Of a DNA stretch of 14,828 bases, positions 7,680 to 14,821 are shown piece by piece. Within the stretch, counting starts at the first letter, position 1. Every line of letters begins with the position of its first letter. Under the pieces are notes generated by a model. The model was not told where the DNA came from. It made no database searches and was given only the letters and a program-made list of their open reading frames with translations. The position numbers were made by a program, and so were the translations under genes. Source of the stretch: Pseudomonadota bacterium (GTDB lineage Bacteria > Pseudomonadota > Alphaproteobacteria > Rhizobiales > Rhizobiaceae); the NCBI GenBank assembly GCA_023444445.1, contig JAEXMK010000105.1, forward strand, positions 1-14,828. Direction: 5' to 3'.

Positions 7680-8642
7680 ATGACCCAGTCTCCGCGCGCC
7701 ACCATTGCCCGCAACACGCCCAATATCGCCGTCGTCGGCGTCGGTGGCGGTGGCGGCAATGCGATCAACAACATGATTGCCGAGGGCATTAGCGGGGTAG
7801 ATTTCATTGCCGCCAATACGGATGCGCAGGCGCTGAAGAAAACCAATGCGCCGCGGCTCGTGCAGTTGAGCTCCGAGCTGACCGGCGGTCTGGGCGCGGG
7901 CGCCGATCCCGAGGTCGGCCGTCAGGCGGCGATCGATTCCCTCGATGAGATCATGGATCATTTGAGCGGTTACGACATGTGCTTCATCACCGCCGGCATG
8001 GGCGGCGGCACTGGCACCGGTGCGGCTCCGGTCATTGCCGAGGCCTGCCGCGCGAAGAACATCCTCACCGTTGGCGTCGTCACGCTCCCCTTCAGCTTCG
8101 AGGGTGCGCGGCGTATGCGGGCTGCCGAATACGGCTTTGCCAACCTGCTCAACACTGCCGATACCGTCATCGTCATTCCCAACCAGAACCTGCTGCGTAT
8201 CGCCGATGCCGGCACCACCTTTGAAAATGCGCTGAAGACGGCCGACAAGGTCCTGTCGCTTGGCGTGCGCTGCATCACCGATCTCATCCTGCGCGAAGGC
8301 CTCGTCAATCTAGATTTTGCCGATGTGCGTTATGTCATGAAGAATGGCGGACGTGCGCTCATGGGTACGGCGCAGGCCAAGGGTCCGAAACGCGCCTCGG
8401 AAGCAGCAGCGGCAGCCATCGCCAATCCGCTGCTCGGCGAACCCTCGCTGAAGGAGGCACGTGGTGCGCTGGTATCCATCTCGGGCGGCAACGATTTGAC
8501 GCTTTACGAAATCGATGAGGCGATGACGCTGGTGCGCGAAGCTGTGAGCGAAGAGACCGATGTGGTCATGGGCGCGTCCTTCGATCCCACGCTCGATGGT
8601 GCCTTCAAGATTTCCGTCGTGGCCACCGGACTGCGCAACTGA
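7680..8642 (+). CDS. ftsZ: Truncated-type FtsZ paralogue lacking linker and C-terminal peptide
   Basis: The 320-residue protein is a complete FtsZ GTPase/polymerisation core. It has the N-terminal nucleotide-binding loop VVGVGGGGGNAIN (about 18-30), the tubulin signature GGGTGTG (108-114), and the synergy loop NLDFAD (210-215) whose Asp residues complete GTP hydrolysis in the neighbouring subunit. It ends at ISVVATGLRN, exactly where normal FtsZ continues into a variable linker and a conserved peptide that binds FtsA, ZipA and others. S. meliloti FtsZ2 and A. tumefaciens FtsZ1 have this form, and the housekeeping ftsZ is elsewhere. The ribosome site (AAGAG) is weak. It stands alone, with no division genes nearby. 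It probably can co-polymerise or modulate the main FtsZ but cannot anchor to the membrane by itself; that is inference. Confidence 0.93.
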   Translation: MTQSPRATIARNTPNIAVVGVGGGGGNAINNMIAEGISGVDFIAANTDAQALKKTNAPRLVQLSSELTGGLGAGADPEVGRQAAIDSLDEIMDHLSGYDMCFITAGMGGGTGTGAAPVIAEACRAKNILTVGVVTLPFSFEGARRMRAAEYGFANLLNTADTVIVIPNQNLLRIADAGTTFENALKTADKVLSLGVRCITDLILREGLVNLDFADVRYVMKNGGRALMGTAQAKGPKRASEAAAAAIANPLLGEPSLKEARGALVSISGGNDLTLYEIDEAMTLVREAVSEETDVVMGASFDPTLDGAFKISVVATGLRN

Positions 8643-8675
8643 GGTTTGCTTGAGGCGGGACATTGCTGGGCGTTT

Positions 8676-8787
8676 CTTCTCCCCGCCGGGGAGAAGATGG
8701 CCCGAAGGATCAGATGAGGGGGCAAGCGCTCCGTATATCTCTACCCTTTCCCCTCATCTCGCTGCCCCTCTCCCCGGCGGAGAGAAG
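8676..8787. repeat. Nested palindromic intergenic element after ftsZ
   Basis: A perfect hairpin CTTCTCCCC-GCC-GGGGAGAAG occupies 8676-8696. AGATGAGGGG (8712-8721) pairs with CCCCTCATCT (8750-8759). The left end (8676-8691) also matches the inverted right end (8772-8787) in 15 of 16 positions. The whole forms a nested cruciform-capable unit of about 112 bp, like the dispersed mosaic elements of Rhizobiales. It may also shape the 3' end of the ftsZ mRNA. Confidence 0.7.
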
Positions 8788-8872
8788 AGACAAGCGGCGT
8801 ACTATTCGCTTCCTGGAGAAATCGTCTTTCCTTAGGTGGGGTAATGGCCCCCACGCCACAAACTGAACGATT

Positions 8873-8908
8873 AAAAGCCGTCGCGAGTAATTTTCGCGAC
8901 GGCTTTTT
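8873..8908 (+). terminator. Strong intrinsic terminator between ftsZ and the regulator gene
   Basis: AAAAGCCGTCGCGA (8873-8886) pairs perfectly with TCGCGACGGCTTTT (8894-8907) around GTAATTT, followed by more T. The flanking A-run gives a partial T-run on the minus strand also, but no minus-strand gene ends here. It isolates ftsZ from the catabolic locus. Confidence 0.9.
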
Positions 8909-8977
8909 GTTGTTTTTGAACAATTATTCCGCCATTCGAAGAGACGGCGGCGCTGCGCGGCGTTGATTGCGAAAAAA

Positions 8978-9003
8978 TATAATAGTACTCTTTATGTCGA
9001 CAA
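8978..9003 (+). promoter_or_regulatory. Promoter and candidate self-operator of the GntR gene
   Basis: A consensus -10 TATAAT lies at 8978-8983, with no good -35 seen. Thirteen bases downstream, GTCGACAA (8996-9003) contains TCGACAA, the same half-site found as an inverted repeat before the lyase gene. It would cover the transcription start, fitting autorepression. Confidence 0.55.
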
Positions 9004-9016
9004 GAAGGATTTGGTG

Positions 9017-9715
9017 ATGACGGATATAATTGCTTCTGCCGAGCGCAAGCGCGGCTCCGGCGTGAAGATGGTCTATGATCTGCTGCGCGACGAGATTCTC
9101 GATCTGGTGCTGCCGCCCTGCAGCCCGATCGACGAGGTGCAGCTTGCCGAACGGTTCAAAATGTCGCGCACGCCGATCCGTGAGGCCCTGGTGCGGCTTT
9201 CGGGCGAGGGGCTGATCGATACGCTGCCGAACCGCTCGACCATGGTGTCGAATATCGATTTCCTCAACATGCACACCTATTTCGATGCGCTGGTCTTGAT
9301 GTACCGGGTAACGACCCAGCTTGCCGCGCAATATCACCGCCCGGAAGATCTGGCCGGCATCCGCGCCCACAATGCGGAATTCGCCATCGCGGTTGAGGAG
9401 CAGGACGCGCTGGCGATGATTTCCACCAATGCCGCCCTTCACCTCTCCATCGCCGAGGCCGGACGGAACCCCTATTTTACCAGCCTGTTCAAGCGGCTTT
9501 TGGATGAGGGGCGGCGTATCCTCAGGCTTTATTACCAGTCCTATGACGATCGCCTGCCCAAACGTTTCGTTGATGACCACGAGGAAATGATCGCGGCCAT
9601 TGCCGCGCGCGATATCGTTCTTTCCGAAAAACTGGCGCGTGAACATGCCGAACAGATCGTGCGGCAGGTGCAGAAACTGCTGGTGCGAAACGAACGTCTG
9701 GAAATAAATCTGTAG
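9017..9715 (+). CDS. GntR-family (FCD/FadR-type) transcriptional regulator, HypR-like
   Basis: The start is ATG 9017, preceded by AAGGA; an upstream in-frame TTG (8963) overlaps the -10 box and is rejected. The 232-residue protein has a winged helix-turn-helix (about 18-80; the recognition region is FKMSRTPIREALVRLSGEGL) and an FCD ligand-binding domain (about 88-225). H142, H188 and H210 sit where FCD proteins place metal-binding His residues. It lies 109 bases upstream of the DapA-superfamily gene and is flanked on both sides by TTGTCGA sites. It most likely represses this locus and is released by a substrate or intermediate, as reported for HypR of S. meliloti; which ligand is not visible from sequence. 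Confidence 0.88.
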   Translation: MTDIIASAERKRGSGVKMVYDLLRDEILDLVLPPCSPIDEVQLAERFKMSRTPIREALVRLSGEGLIDTLPNRSTMVSNIDFLNMHTYFDALVLMYRVTTQLAAQYHRPEDLAGIRAHNAEFAIAVEEQDALAMISTNAALHLSIAEAGRNPYFTSLFKRLLDEGRRILRLYYQSYDDRLPKRFVDDHEEMIAAIAARDIVLSEKLAREHAEQIVRQVQKLLVRNERLEINL

Positions 9716-9716
9716 C

Positions 9717-9768
9717 TTGTCGATTTCTAGTCGACAAATAAAATACAAGATAGTAATGTCCTTGTCGA
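9717..9768 (+). promoter_or_regulatory. Promoter with inverted-repeat operator before the lyase gene
   Basis: TTGTCGA (9717-9723) and TCGACAA (9731-9737) form a perfect seven-base inverted repeat with a seven-base spacer. TTGTCG (9717-9722) can serve as -35 with TAAAAT (9739-9744) as -10 at 16 bases. A third TTGTCGA lies at 9762-9768, just after the expected start. A bound GntR protein would block this promoter. Confidence 0.6.
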
Positions 9769-9824
9769 AAGGGTGGCGCGGACGTGCGTCCATTCCCGAA
9801 AAACATGTCCCTTAGGAGCTAGTA

Positions 9825-10790
9825 ATGACGGCCAGCATTTTTTCCGGCGTGATTCCCGCCTTGATGACCCCTTGCAAGGATGACCGCACCCCCGATTTCG
9901 ATGCGCTTGTTCGCAAGGGCAAGGAACTGATCGCTGACGGCATGTCGGCCGTCGTTTATTGCGGCTCGATGGGCGACTGGCCGCTCCTGACGGACGAGCA
10001 GCGCATGGAAGGCGTAGAGCGCCTGGTGAAGGCCGGCATTCCTGTCATCGTCGGCACCGGCGCGGTCAACACGGCATCCGCTGTTGCCCATGCCGCTCAT
10101 GCCCAGAAGGTTGGCGCCAAGGGTCTGATGGTCATTCCGCGTGTCCTGTCGCGCGGTTCGGTCATCGCTGCCCAGAAGGCCCACTTCAAGGCCATCCTCT
10201 CGGCCGCCCCGGAAATTCCGGCTGTCATCTACAACAGCCCCTATTATGGTTTCGCGACCCGCGCCGATCTTTTCTTCGCGCTGCGCGCCGAGCACAAGAA
10301 CCTCGTCGGCTTCAAGGAATTCGGCGGTCCGGCCGATATGCGTTATGCCGCTGAAAACATTACCAGCCGCGATGACGAAGTCACTCTTATGATCGGCGTC
10401 GATACCGCCGTTTTCCACGGCTTCGTCAATTGCGGCGCAACCGGCGCCATCACCGGCATCGGCAACGTGCTGCCGAAGGAAGTCATTCACCTCTGCAAGC
10501 TGTCGCAGGCAGCCGCCAAGGGTGACGCGGATGCCCGCGCCCGCGCGCTGGAACTGGAACAGGCGCTCGCCGTTCTCTCTTCCTTCGATGAAGGCCCGGA
10601 TCTGGTTCTCTATTTCAAGCACATGATGGTGCTGAAGGGCGACAAGGAATACACGCTGCACTTCAACGAAACCGATGCCCTGACGGACAGCCAGCGTGGT
10701 TATGTCGAAGCGCAGTTCAAGCTGTTCAACAGCTGGTATGCCGACTGGAGCAAGCTGCCGGGTGCCGTGCAGGCCTGCAAGGCTGCTTGA
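9825..10790 (+). CDS. DapA-superfamily lyase/deaminase, HypD-like
   Basis: The 321-residue protein is a class I aldolase-type (beta/alpha)8 barrel of the dihydrodipicolinate synthase/N-acetylneuraminate lyase family. K164 in LVGFKEFGG is the Schiff-base Lys and Y136 in YNSPYYG the catalytic Tyr. The usual GTTGE loop is replaced by GSMGDWPLL (47-55), arguing against true DapA. AGGAG lies six bases before the ATG, and a terminator follows the stop. With a GntR regulator, an Ldh2-family enzyme and a polar amino-acid transporter nearby, the best guess is 1-pyrroline-4-hydroxy-2-carboxylate deaminase, which gives 2-oxoglutarate semialdehyde from 4-hydroxyproline (HypD in S. meliloti). Other keto-acid lyase activities are possible. 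Confidence 0.8.
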   Translation: MTASIFSGVIPALMTPCKDDRTPDFDALVRKGKELIADGMSAVVYCGSMGDWPLLTDEQRMEGVERLVKAGIPVIVGTGAVNTASAVAHAAHAQKVGAKGLMVIPRVLSRGSVIAAQKAHFKAILSAAPEIPAVIYNSPYYGFATRADLFFALRAEHKNLVGFKEFGGPADMRYAAENITSRDDEVTLMIGVDTAVFHGFVNCGATGAITGIGNVLPKEVIHLCKLSQAAAKGDADARARALELEQALAVLSSFDEGPDLVLYFKHMMVLKGDKEYTLHFNETDALTDSQRGYVEAQFKLFNSWYADWSKLPGAVQACKAA

Positions 10791-10812
10791 GCAGTCGCTG
10801 ACGTGAAAACAG

Positions 10813-10838
10813 AAGGCCCGCAAATGCGGGCCTTTTTT
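10813..10838 (+). terminator. Intrinsic terminator of the lyase gene
   Basis: AAGGCCCGC (10813-10821) pairs with GCGGGCCTT (10826-10834) around AAAT, then T to 10838. It sits 23 bases after the stop codon. From about 10840 to 10967 nothing further is seen. Confidence 0.92.
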
Positions 10839-10967
10839 GCATTTATGAGGTTTGAGCGTTTCTTGGGTTCGACGTCATTTCCGGGTTTGTGCCACGGCAG
10901 TCCGGTTTAGGTTTCTGCCGGCTACAGTCCCCACGAAGTTGGTGGTGAAGAGTGGATATTCTCTCGG

Positions 10968-11054
10968 CGTCATCCTCGGCCTTGTGCCGAGGATCCAATC
11001 ACGGTGAATAAAATCAATACGTTGCAGATCCTCGGGACAGGCCCGAGGATGACG
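10968..11054. repeat. RIME-like palindromic element between convergent genes
   Basis: Two hairpins, ATCCTCGGC-CTTGT-GCCGAGGAT (10972-10994) and ATCCTCGGG-ACAGG-CCCGAGGAT (11028-11050), flank a 33-base spacer. The outer ends CGTCATCCTCGG (10968-10979) and CCGAGGATGACG (11043-11054) are also inverted copies. The layout matches rhizobial intergenic mosaic elements. It lies between the 3' ends of the lyase gene and the minus-strand dehydrogenase gene. Confidence 0.8.
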
Positions 11055-11129
11055 GAGGAGAGGTTTGAGGATTCCGCCGTCAACCTTGCAACAGACGGTG
11101 GGCCTTATGTATATTGTTCTCCAAAAGGA

Positions 11130-12167
11130 TCAGGTGACCGCGTCCAAACCCTTCTCCATCAACCGCTCAAGGCCGCCCATTTCAGCAGCGGTCAGCGTAA
11201 TGCCTTCATTTTCCGATTTGGCGCGGGCGGCAAAACGACGGCCGGAGGGCAGGCGGGCGCCCTGGCCGATGATGGCGTCAAACAGAACTTCCGCGCGCTG
11301 GAAGGGGTCGCCCGGACGTCCCTTCGCGAAGGCTTCCGGGGAGAAGGCGACAATCAGTTCCCCATGGAAGGGCGCAAGCGTTGTGGTGCCGAGATAGTCC
11401 AGCACTTCGGGGCTGGTGAGGTCGCCGATCATGATGCCGGCGAGAAGCTCGATCATCGTGCCGATGGCAGAGCCCTTGTGGCCGCCAAAGGGCAACATGG
11501 CGCCGGCAAGCGCCGCCTCGGGGTCCGTCGTCGGATTGCCGTCTGCGTCGACCGCCCAGCCTTCGGGTAGGGATTTTCCCGCCCGCCGGTGCAGTTCTAT
11601 CTCGCCGCGGGCGGCAACGGATGTCGCGAAATCAAAGACGTAAGGCGAGGTGTCCTTGCGCGGCCAGCCGAAAGCGAAGGGGTTGGTGCCGAGCAGCGGT
11701 TTGGTTCCTCCCGTCGGCGCGACGGTGGAATAGCTCGGGCACATCACCAGACCGGCCAGCCCGTTGGAGGTCAGTCCCTCCACCTCGGGCCAGAGCGCCG
11801 AAAAATGGGTGCAGTCATTGATGACGAGTGCGGCGACGCCCAGACGTTTCGCGCGTTCCACCAGCACCGGCAGGCCAAGCTCAAAGGCGGGATTGGCGAA
11901 GCCGCCATTGGCATTGACCTTCACGATCGCAGTAGCATCGTCCTCGGCCACCTCAGGTGTGGCATCGGGCTTTACCTTGCCGGCCTTGACGGTGCGGAGT
12001 GCGCCTTCGATGCGGTAAATGCCGTGGGATTTGCAGGCGTCGCGTTCGCCGGCGGTGATGACGCGCGCCAGCGCTCCCGACTGCACGGTATTTAACCCCG
12101 CCCTGCGGAAAATCGCCTCCACCCGCTGAAATAGCTCATCGATGGTCAAGGTGGTGGTGTCGCTCAT
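11130..12167 (-). CDS. Ldh2/malate-lactate dehydrogenase family; likely NAD(P)H imine (pyrroline-2-carboxylate) reductase
   Basis: The 345-residue protein belongs to the Ldh2/MDH2/DpkA fold, unrelated to Rossmann dehydrogenases. S47-H48-G49 in CKSHGIYRI is the catalytic Ser-His region, and PTGGTKPLLGTNPFAFGWP is the conserved nucleotide/active-site stretch. GGAGG is six bases before ATG 12167; another ATG (12170) is adjacent, and the longer ORF from 12287 would cross the promoter. Relatives include delta1-piperideine/pyrroline-2-carboxylate reductases, and HypS of S. meliloti used for 3-hydroxyproline or D-proline. Such a role fits the neighbours: reduction of cyclic imines to L-proline or a related acid. 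Malate, ureidoglycolate or other dehydrogenase activities cannot be excluded. It is transcribed away from the transporter genes and shares a promoter motif with them. Confidence 0.85.
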   Translation of the reverse strand: MSDTTTLTIDELFQRVEAIFRRAGLNTVQSGALARVITAGERDACKSHGIYRIEGALRTVKAGKVKPDATPEVAEDDATAIVKVNANGGFANPAFELGLPVLVERAKRLGVAALVINDCTHFSALWPEVEGLTSNGLAGLVMCPSYSTVAPTGGTKPLLGTNPFAFGWPRKDTSPYVFDFATSVAARGEIELHRRAGKSLPEGWAVDADGNPTTDPEAALAGAMLPFGGHKGSAIGTMIELLAGIMIGDLTSPEVLDYLGTTTLAPFHGELIVAFSPEAFAKGRPGDPFQRAEVLFDAIIGQGARLPSGRRFAARAKSENEGITLTAAEMGGLERLMEKGLDAVT

Positions 12168-12199
12168 CATAATCCTCCGATATTGGCTCGCACATTTTG

Positions 12200-12217
12200 A
12201 ATACATAAAGTATACAA
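12200..12217 (-). promoter_or_regulatory. Candidate operator/promoter of the dehydrogenase gene
   Basis: On the minus strand, TTGTATACTTTATGTATT runs 12217 to 12200. It contains TATACT as a likely -10 and is 15/18 identical to the sequence before the binding-protein gene (12514-12531). TTGTATAC resembles sites of FCD-type GntR regulators. Confidence 0.55.
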
Positions 12218-12303
12218 AGGCGGGGGTAATGCAACGTGTCTTTTCGGTGCGGTTGTGTGGGGCGGAATTCCACTTTATCGGACGCAAAGATTTCTAGGCC
12301 TTC

Positions 12304-12412
12304 ATTCCTGTGCTTGTCACAGGAATCGAGCCGACGCGCGTCTGCGCGGCGGAAAGACTCTATTCAGCCCAAAGACTTGGGCTGTCTGGATCCCTGTGAC
12401 AAGCACAGGGAT
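12304..12412. repeat. Three-hairpin RIME-like palindromic element
   Basis: Outer hairpins ATTCCTGTG-CTTGT-CACAGGAAT (12304-12326) and ATCCCTGTG-ACAAG-CACAGGGAT (12390-12412) enclose a third, CAGCCCAA-AGAC-TTGGGCTG (12365-12384). The loops CTTGT and ACAAG are complementary to each other. It lies between the two divergent promoters of the locus and has no coding sign. Confidence 0.8.
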
Positions 12413-12513
12413 AAGGGGTCTTTGATGTTTCCGCTTACCTTGCCTCCTCCTCGCGCCAGCCTTCGAAACTAATCCACTGAACCACATCAGTTCGCACGCG
12501 CACAAAATTCTTT

Positions 12514-12531
12514 TTGTATACTCATTGTATT
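12514..12531 (+). promoter_or_regulatory. Candidate operator/promoter of the transporter operon
   Basis: TTGTATACTCATTGTATT includes TATACT (12517-12522) as a possible -10 and two TTGTAT copies 11 bases apart, one helical turn. It matches the site before the divergent dehydrogenase gene in 15 of 18 positions. It suggests joint control of both transcripts. Confidence 0.55.
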
Positions 12532-12610
12532 TTTATGTTGATTTATCGCTTTCTTGGGGAAATAGTGACCGCGCCTTCAAGGGCAGACCAATTCTGGGAG
12601 CAAATTAAGA

Positions 12611-13417
12611 ATGAAAAAATCGGTCATTTTCGCCGGCCTCTTGGCCGCTACTTCCGCAATCACCCCGGCCAAGGCCGACAAGCTTGACGACATTATTTCG
12701 TCCGGCACGCTGCGTTGCGCCGTCGTGCTCGACTTCCCGCCGATGGGTGCGCGTGATGACGCCAACAATCCGATCGGCTTTGACGTCGATTATTGCAACG
12801 ACCTCGCCAAGGCGCTAGGCGTCACGGCTGAAATCGTCGAGACGCCATTCCCTGAGCGTATTCCGGCACTGATGTCCGGCCGCGTCGATGTCGGCGTTGC
12901 GTCCACCTCCGATACGCTGGAGCGCGCCAAGACCGTTGGCATGACCGTGCCTTACTTCGCCTTCGAAATGGCCGTTACCGCCAACGACAAGTCGGGCATC
13001 AAGTCTTTCGAAGACATGAAGGGCAAGACGGTTGGCGCAACCGCCGGCACGTTCGAAGCCATCGCGCTCGAAAAGTCGGTCAAGGAATGGGGCACCGGCG
13101 AATTCCGTCCGTACCAGACGCAGGCCGATGTTTTCCTCGCTCTCAGCCAGGGCCAGATCGATGCCACCGTCTCCACCTCGACGGTTGCCCAGTCCAACGT
13201 CAAGGGCGGCAAGTTTGCCGGCATCTCCGTGGTCGGCAAGGCACCTTATGACATCGACTACGTCGCGCTCTTCACCAACCGTGACGAATACGGCTTCATC
13301 AACTACCTGAACCTCTTCATCAATCAGCAGGTTCGCACGGGCCGTTACGCCGAACTCTACAAGAAATGGGTTGGCGGCGAAGTACCTTCGCTCACCGTCA
13401 ACGGCGTTTATCGCTGA
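12611..13417 (+). CDS. Periplasmic amino-acid-binding protein of a PAAT-family ABC transporter
   Basis: The 268-residue protein has a signal peptide (MKKS..., cleavage after AKA, residue 22) and one SBP_bac_3 domain. The N-terminal lobe has GTLRCAVVLDFPPMG and GFDVDYCNDLAKALGV; GRVDVGVASTSDTLERA is the ligand-contact region where Arg/Asp bind the amino-acid carboxylate and amino groups; the end KKWVGGEVPSLTV is family-typical. GGGAG lies ten bases upstream of the ATG. Two permease genes and an ATPase start follow. By context it may bind hydroxyproline, proline or a related compound (HypM-like). The ligand cannot be read from sequence. Confidence 0.9.
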   Translation: MKKSVIFAGLLAATSAITPAKADKLDDIISSGTLRCAVVLDFPPMGARDDANNPIGFDVDYCNDLAKALGVTAEIVETPFPERIPALMSGRVDVGVASTSDTLERAKTVGMTVPYFAFEMAVTANDKSGIKSFEDMKGKTVGATAGTFEAIALEKSVKEWGTGEFRPYQTQADVFLALSQGQIDATVSTSTVAQSNVKGGKFAGISVVGKAPYDIDYVALFTNRDEYGFINYLNLFINQQVRTGRYAELYKKWVGGEVPSLTVNGVYR

Positions 13418-13432
13418 TCAGGACTTTTCGTA

Positions 13433-13461
13433 AACGGCGCGGTCAAAATGATCGCGCCGTT
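13433..13461 (+). promoter_or_regulatory. Intercistronic hairpin between binding protein and first permease
   Basis: AACGGCGCG (13433-13441) pairs with CGCGCCGTT (13453-13461), extended by a G-U and a T-A pair inward to a CAAAATG loop. No T-run follows. It starts 15 bases after the binding-protein stop and probably protects or partly terminates the upstream mRNA, giving more binding protein than permease. Confidence 0.6.
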
Positions 13462-13489
13462 AATCGTTTCTGAAAAGGCGGGACGCTTA

Positions 13490-14155
13490 ATGTTCAACTA
13501 TACATTCCACTGGAATCAGGCGCTGAAGGCTTTGCCGCAGCTTCTGGACGGTGCGGTGGTGACGCTGCAGATTGCCATTCTGTCGATGGTGATCGGCCTT
13601 TCCTTCGCCATCCTGCTGACCTTGTTCCGGCTTTCCGGCAACCGTATCCTTGGCGCTTTCGCCTCCGTCTGGGTGGAAGTCGCCCGCAACACGCCGGCGC
13701 TGTTCCAGATTTACATGGCCCATTTCGGCCTTGGCAATTTTGGCATTCACCTCAGCCCCTACACCGCGCTTCTGGTCGGCATCGCGTTTAACAATGCCGG
13801 TTATCTCGCGGAGAACTTCCGTGGCGCGCTGAAAGCCATTCCCGATACGCAGACACGGTCCGGCCGTTCGCTCGGCATGACTTCGATGCAGACCTTCCGG
13901 CTCATCATCCTGCCGCAGATGCTGCGCGTCGCCTTCCTGCCCGCCACCAACCAGATGGTCTGGGCAATCCTCATGACCTCGCTCGGTGTCACCGTCGGCA
14001 TGAATACGGATCTTGCCGGTGTCACGCAGGCCTTGAACGCCCGCTCGTTCCGCACCTTCGAATTCTTCGCGCTCGCCGCGGTCATCTATTACGTGATCGC
14101 CAAGATCGTCACGCTTGCTGCCCGATTGCTGGCCGCGCGTCTGTTCCGTTATTGA
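13490..14155 (+). CDS. PAAT-family ABC permease, first subunit (HisM/GlnP-like)
   Basis: Start ATG 13490 (MFNYTFHWNQALKALPQLLDG) gives 221 residues and is typical of the family. The in-frame ATG at 13448 lies in the hairpin loop with no ribosome site. About five membrane helices are predicted. The EAA loop that docks on the ATPase is ENFRGALKAIPDTQTRSGRSLGM (about 108-130). WVEVARNTPALFQIY is the other signature region. It should pair with the next gene product as the transmembrane heterodimer of an amino-acid importer, with the ATPase gene partly beyond the window edge. Confidence 0.9.
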   Translation: MFNYTFHWNQALKALPQLLDGAVVTLQIAILSMVIGLSFAILLTLFRLSGNRILGAFASVWVEVARNTPALFQIYMAHFGLGNFGIHLSPYTALLVGIAFNNAGYLAENFRGALKAIPDTQTRSGRSLGMTSMQTFRLIILPQMLRVAFLPATNQMVWAILMTSLGVTVGMNTDLAGVTQALNARSFRTFEFFALAAVIYYVIAKIVTLAARLLAARLFRY

Positions 14156-14167
14156 GAGAGGTGAGCC

Positions 14168-14821
14168 ATGTTTGAAACCGCTCTCACCTGGAGTGATCTC
14201 GCCTTCCTGGCCAAGGGTGCCGGCATGACGCTTGCCGTCACCGCCGTCGCCGTTACGGCCGGCACCATCATGGGGATCATCTTCGGTATCATCCGTTTCC
14301 AGTTCGGCCCCTATTGGTCGCTGCCGCTGACCTTCATTCTGGATATTTTCCGCTCCGTGCCGCTGCTTATCCAGCTGGTGCTCGGCAATGCCTTCCAGTC
14401 GATCGCCAAGCTCGGCTGGCCGCCATTCACCACCTCCTGCGTGGTGCTGTCGCTTTATACGGCGGCCTATTGCACGGAAATCGTGCGTGGCGGCATCGAA
14501 GCGGTGCCTTCGAATACCCGGCGCGCCTGCCGGTCGCTCGGCATGACGTGGTCGCAGGACATGCGCTACATCGTGCTGCCGCTTGCCACCCGCGTGTCGC
14601 TGCCATCGTGGATCGGCCTGACGCTCGGTGTCATGAAGGATTCGGCGCTGGTGCTTTGGCTTGGCCTCATCGAGCTTCTGCGCGCCTCGCAGATTCTCGT
14701 TACCCGCCTGCAGGAACCGCTGACCATCCTGATGATCTGCGGCGCCATCTACTTCCTTATCAGCTTCCCCATCGCCCGTTTCGGCGGGTATCTCGAAAGA
14801 CGGTGGTCCCCCAATGATTGA
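14168..14821 (+). CDS. PAAT-family ABC permease, second subunit
   Basis: The 217-residue inner-membrane protein is paralogous to its upstream neighbour, 12 bases away, with GAGAGG before the ATG. It has about five helices, FILDIFRSVPLLIQL matching the permease signature, and an EAA loop TEIVRGGIEAVPSNTRRACRSLGM (about 103-126). In the first region the family's usual RNTP is RSVP. It overlaps the ATPase start by eight bases, indicating translational coupling. Confidence 0.9.
   Translation: MFETALTWSDLAFLAKGAGMTLAVTAVAVTAGTIMGIIFGIIRFQFGPYWSLPLTFILDIFRSVPLLIQLVLGNAFQSIAKLGWPPFTTSCVVLSLYTAAYCTEIVRGGIEAVPSNTRRACRSLGMTWSQDMRYIVLPLATRVSLPSWIGLTLGVMKDSALVLWLGLIELLRASQILVTRLQEPLTILMICGAIYFLISFPIARFGGYLERRWSPND

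Noticed and set aside
7444..7683. 79-codon plus-strand ORF before ftsZ
   Set aside because: No ribosome site, no family resemblance, and it overlaps the ftsZ start.
11004..11570. 188-codon plus-strand ORF starting in the palindromic repeat
   Set aside because: Its start is in a mosaic element and the rest is antisense to the Ldh2-family gene.
12236..12472. 78-codon plus-strand ORF across the three-hairpin element
   Set aside because: It reads through palindromic repeat DNA without ribosome site or known domain.
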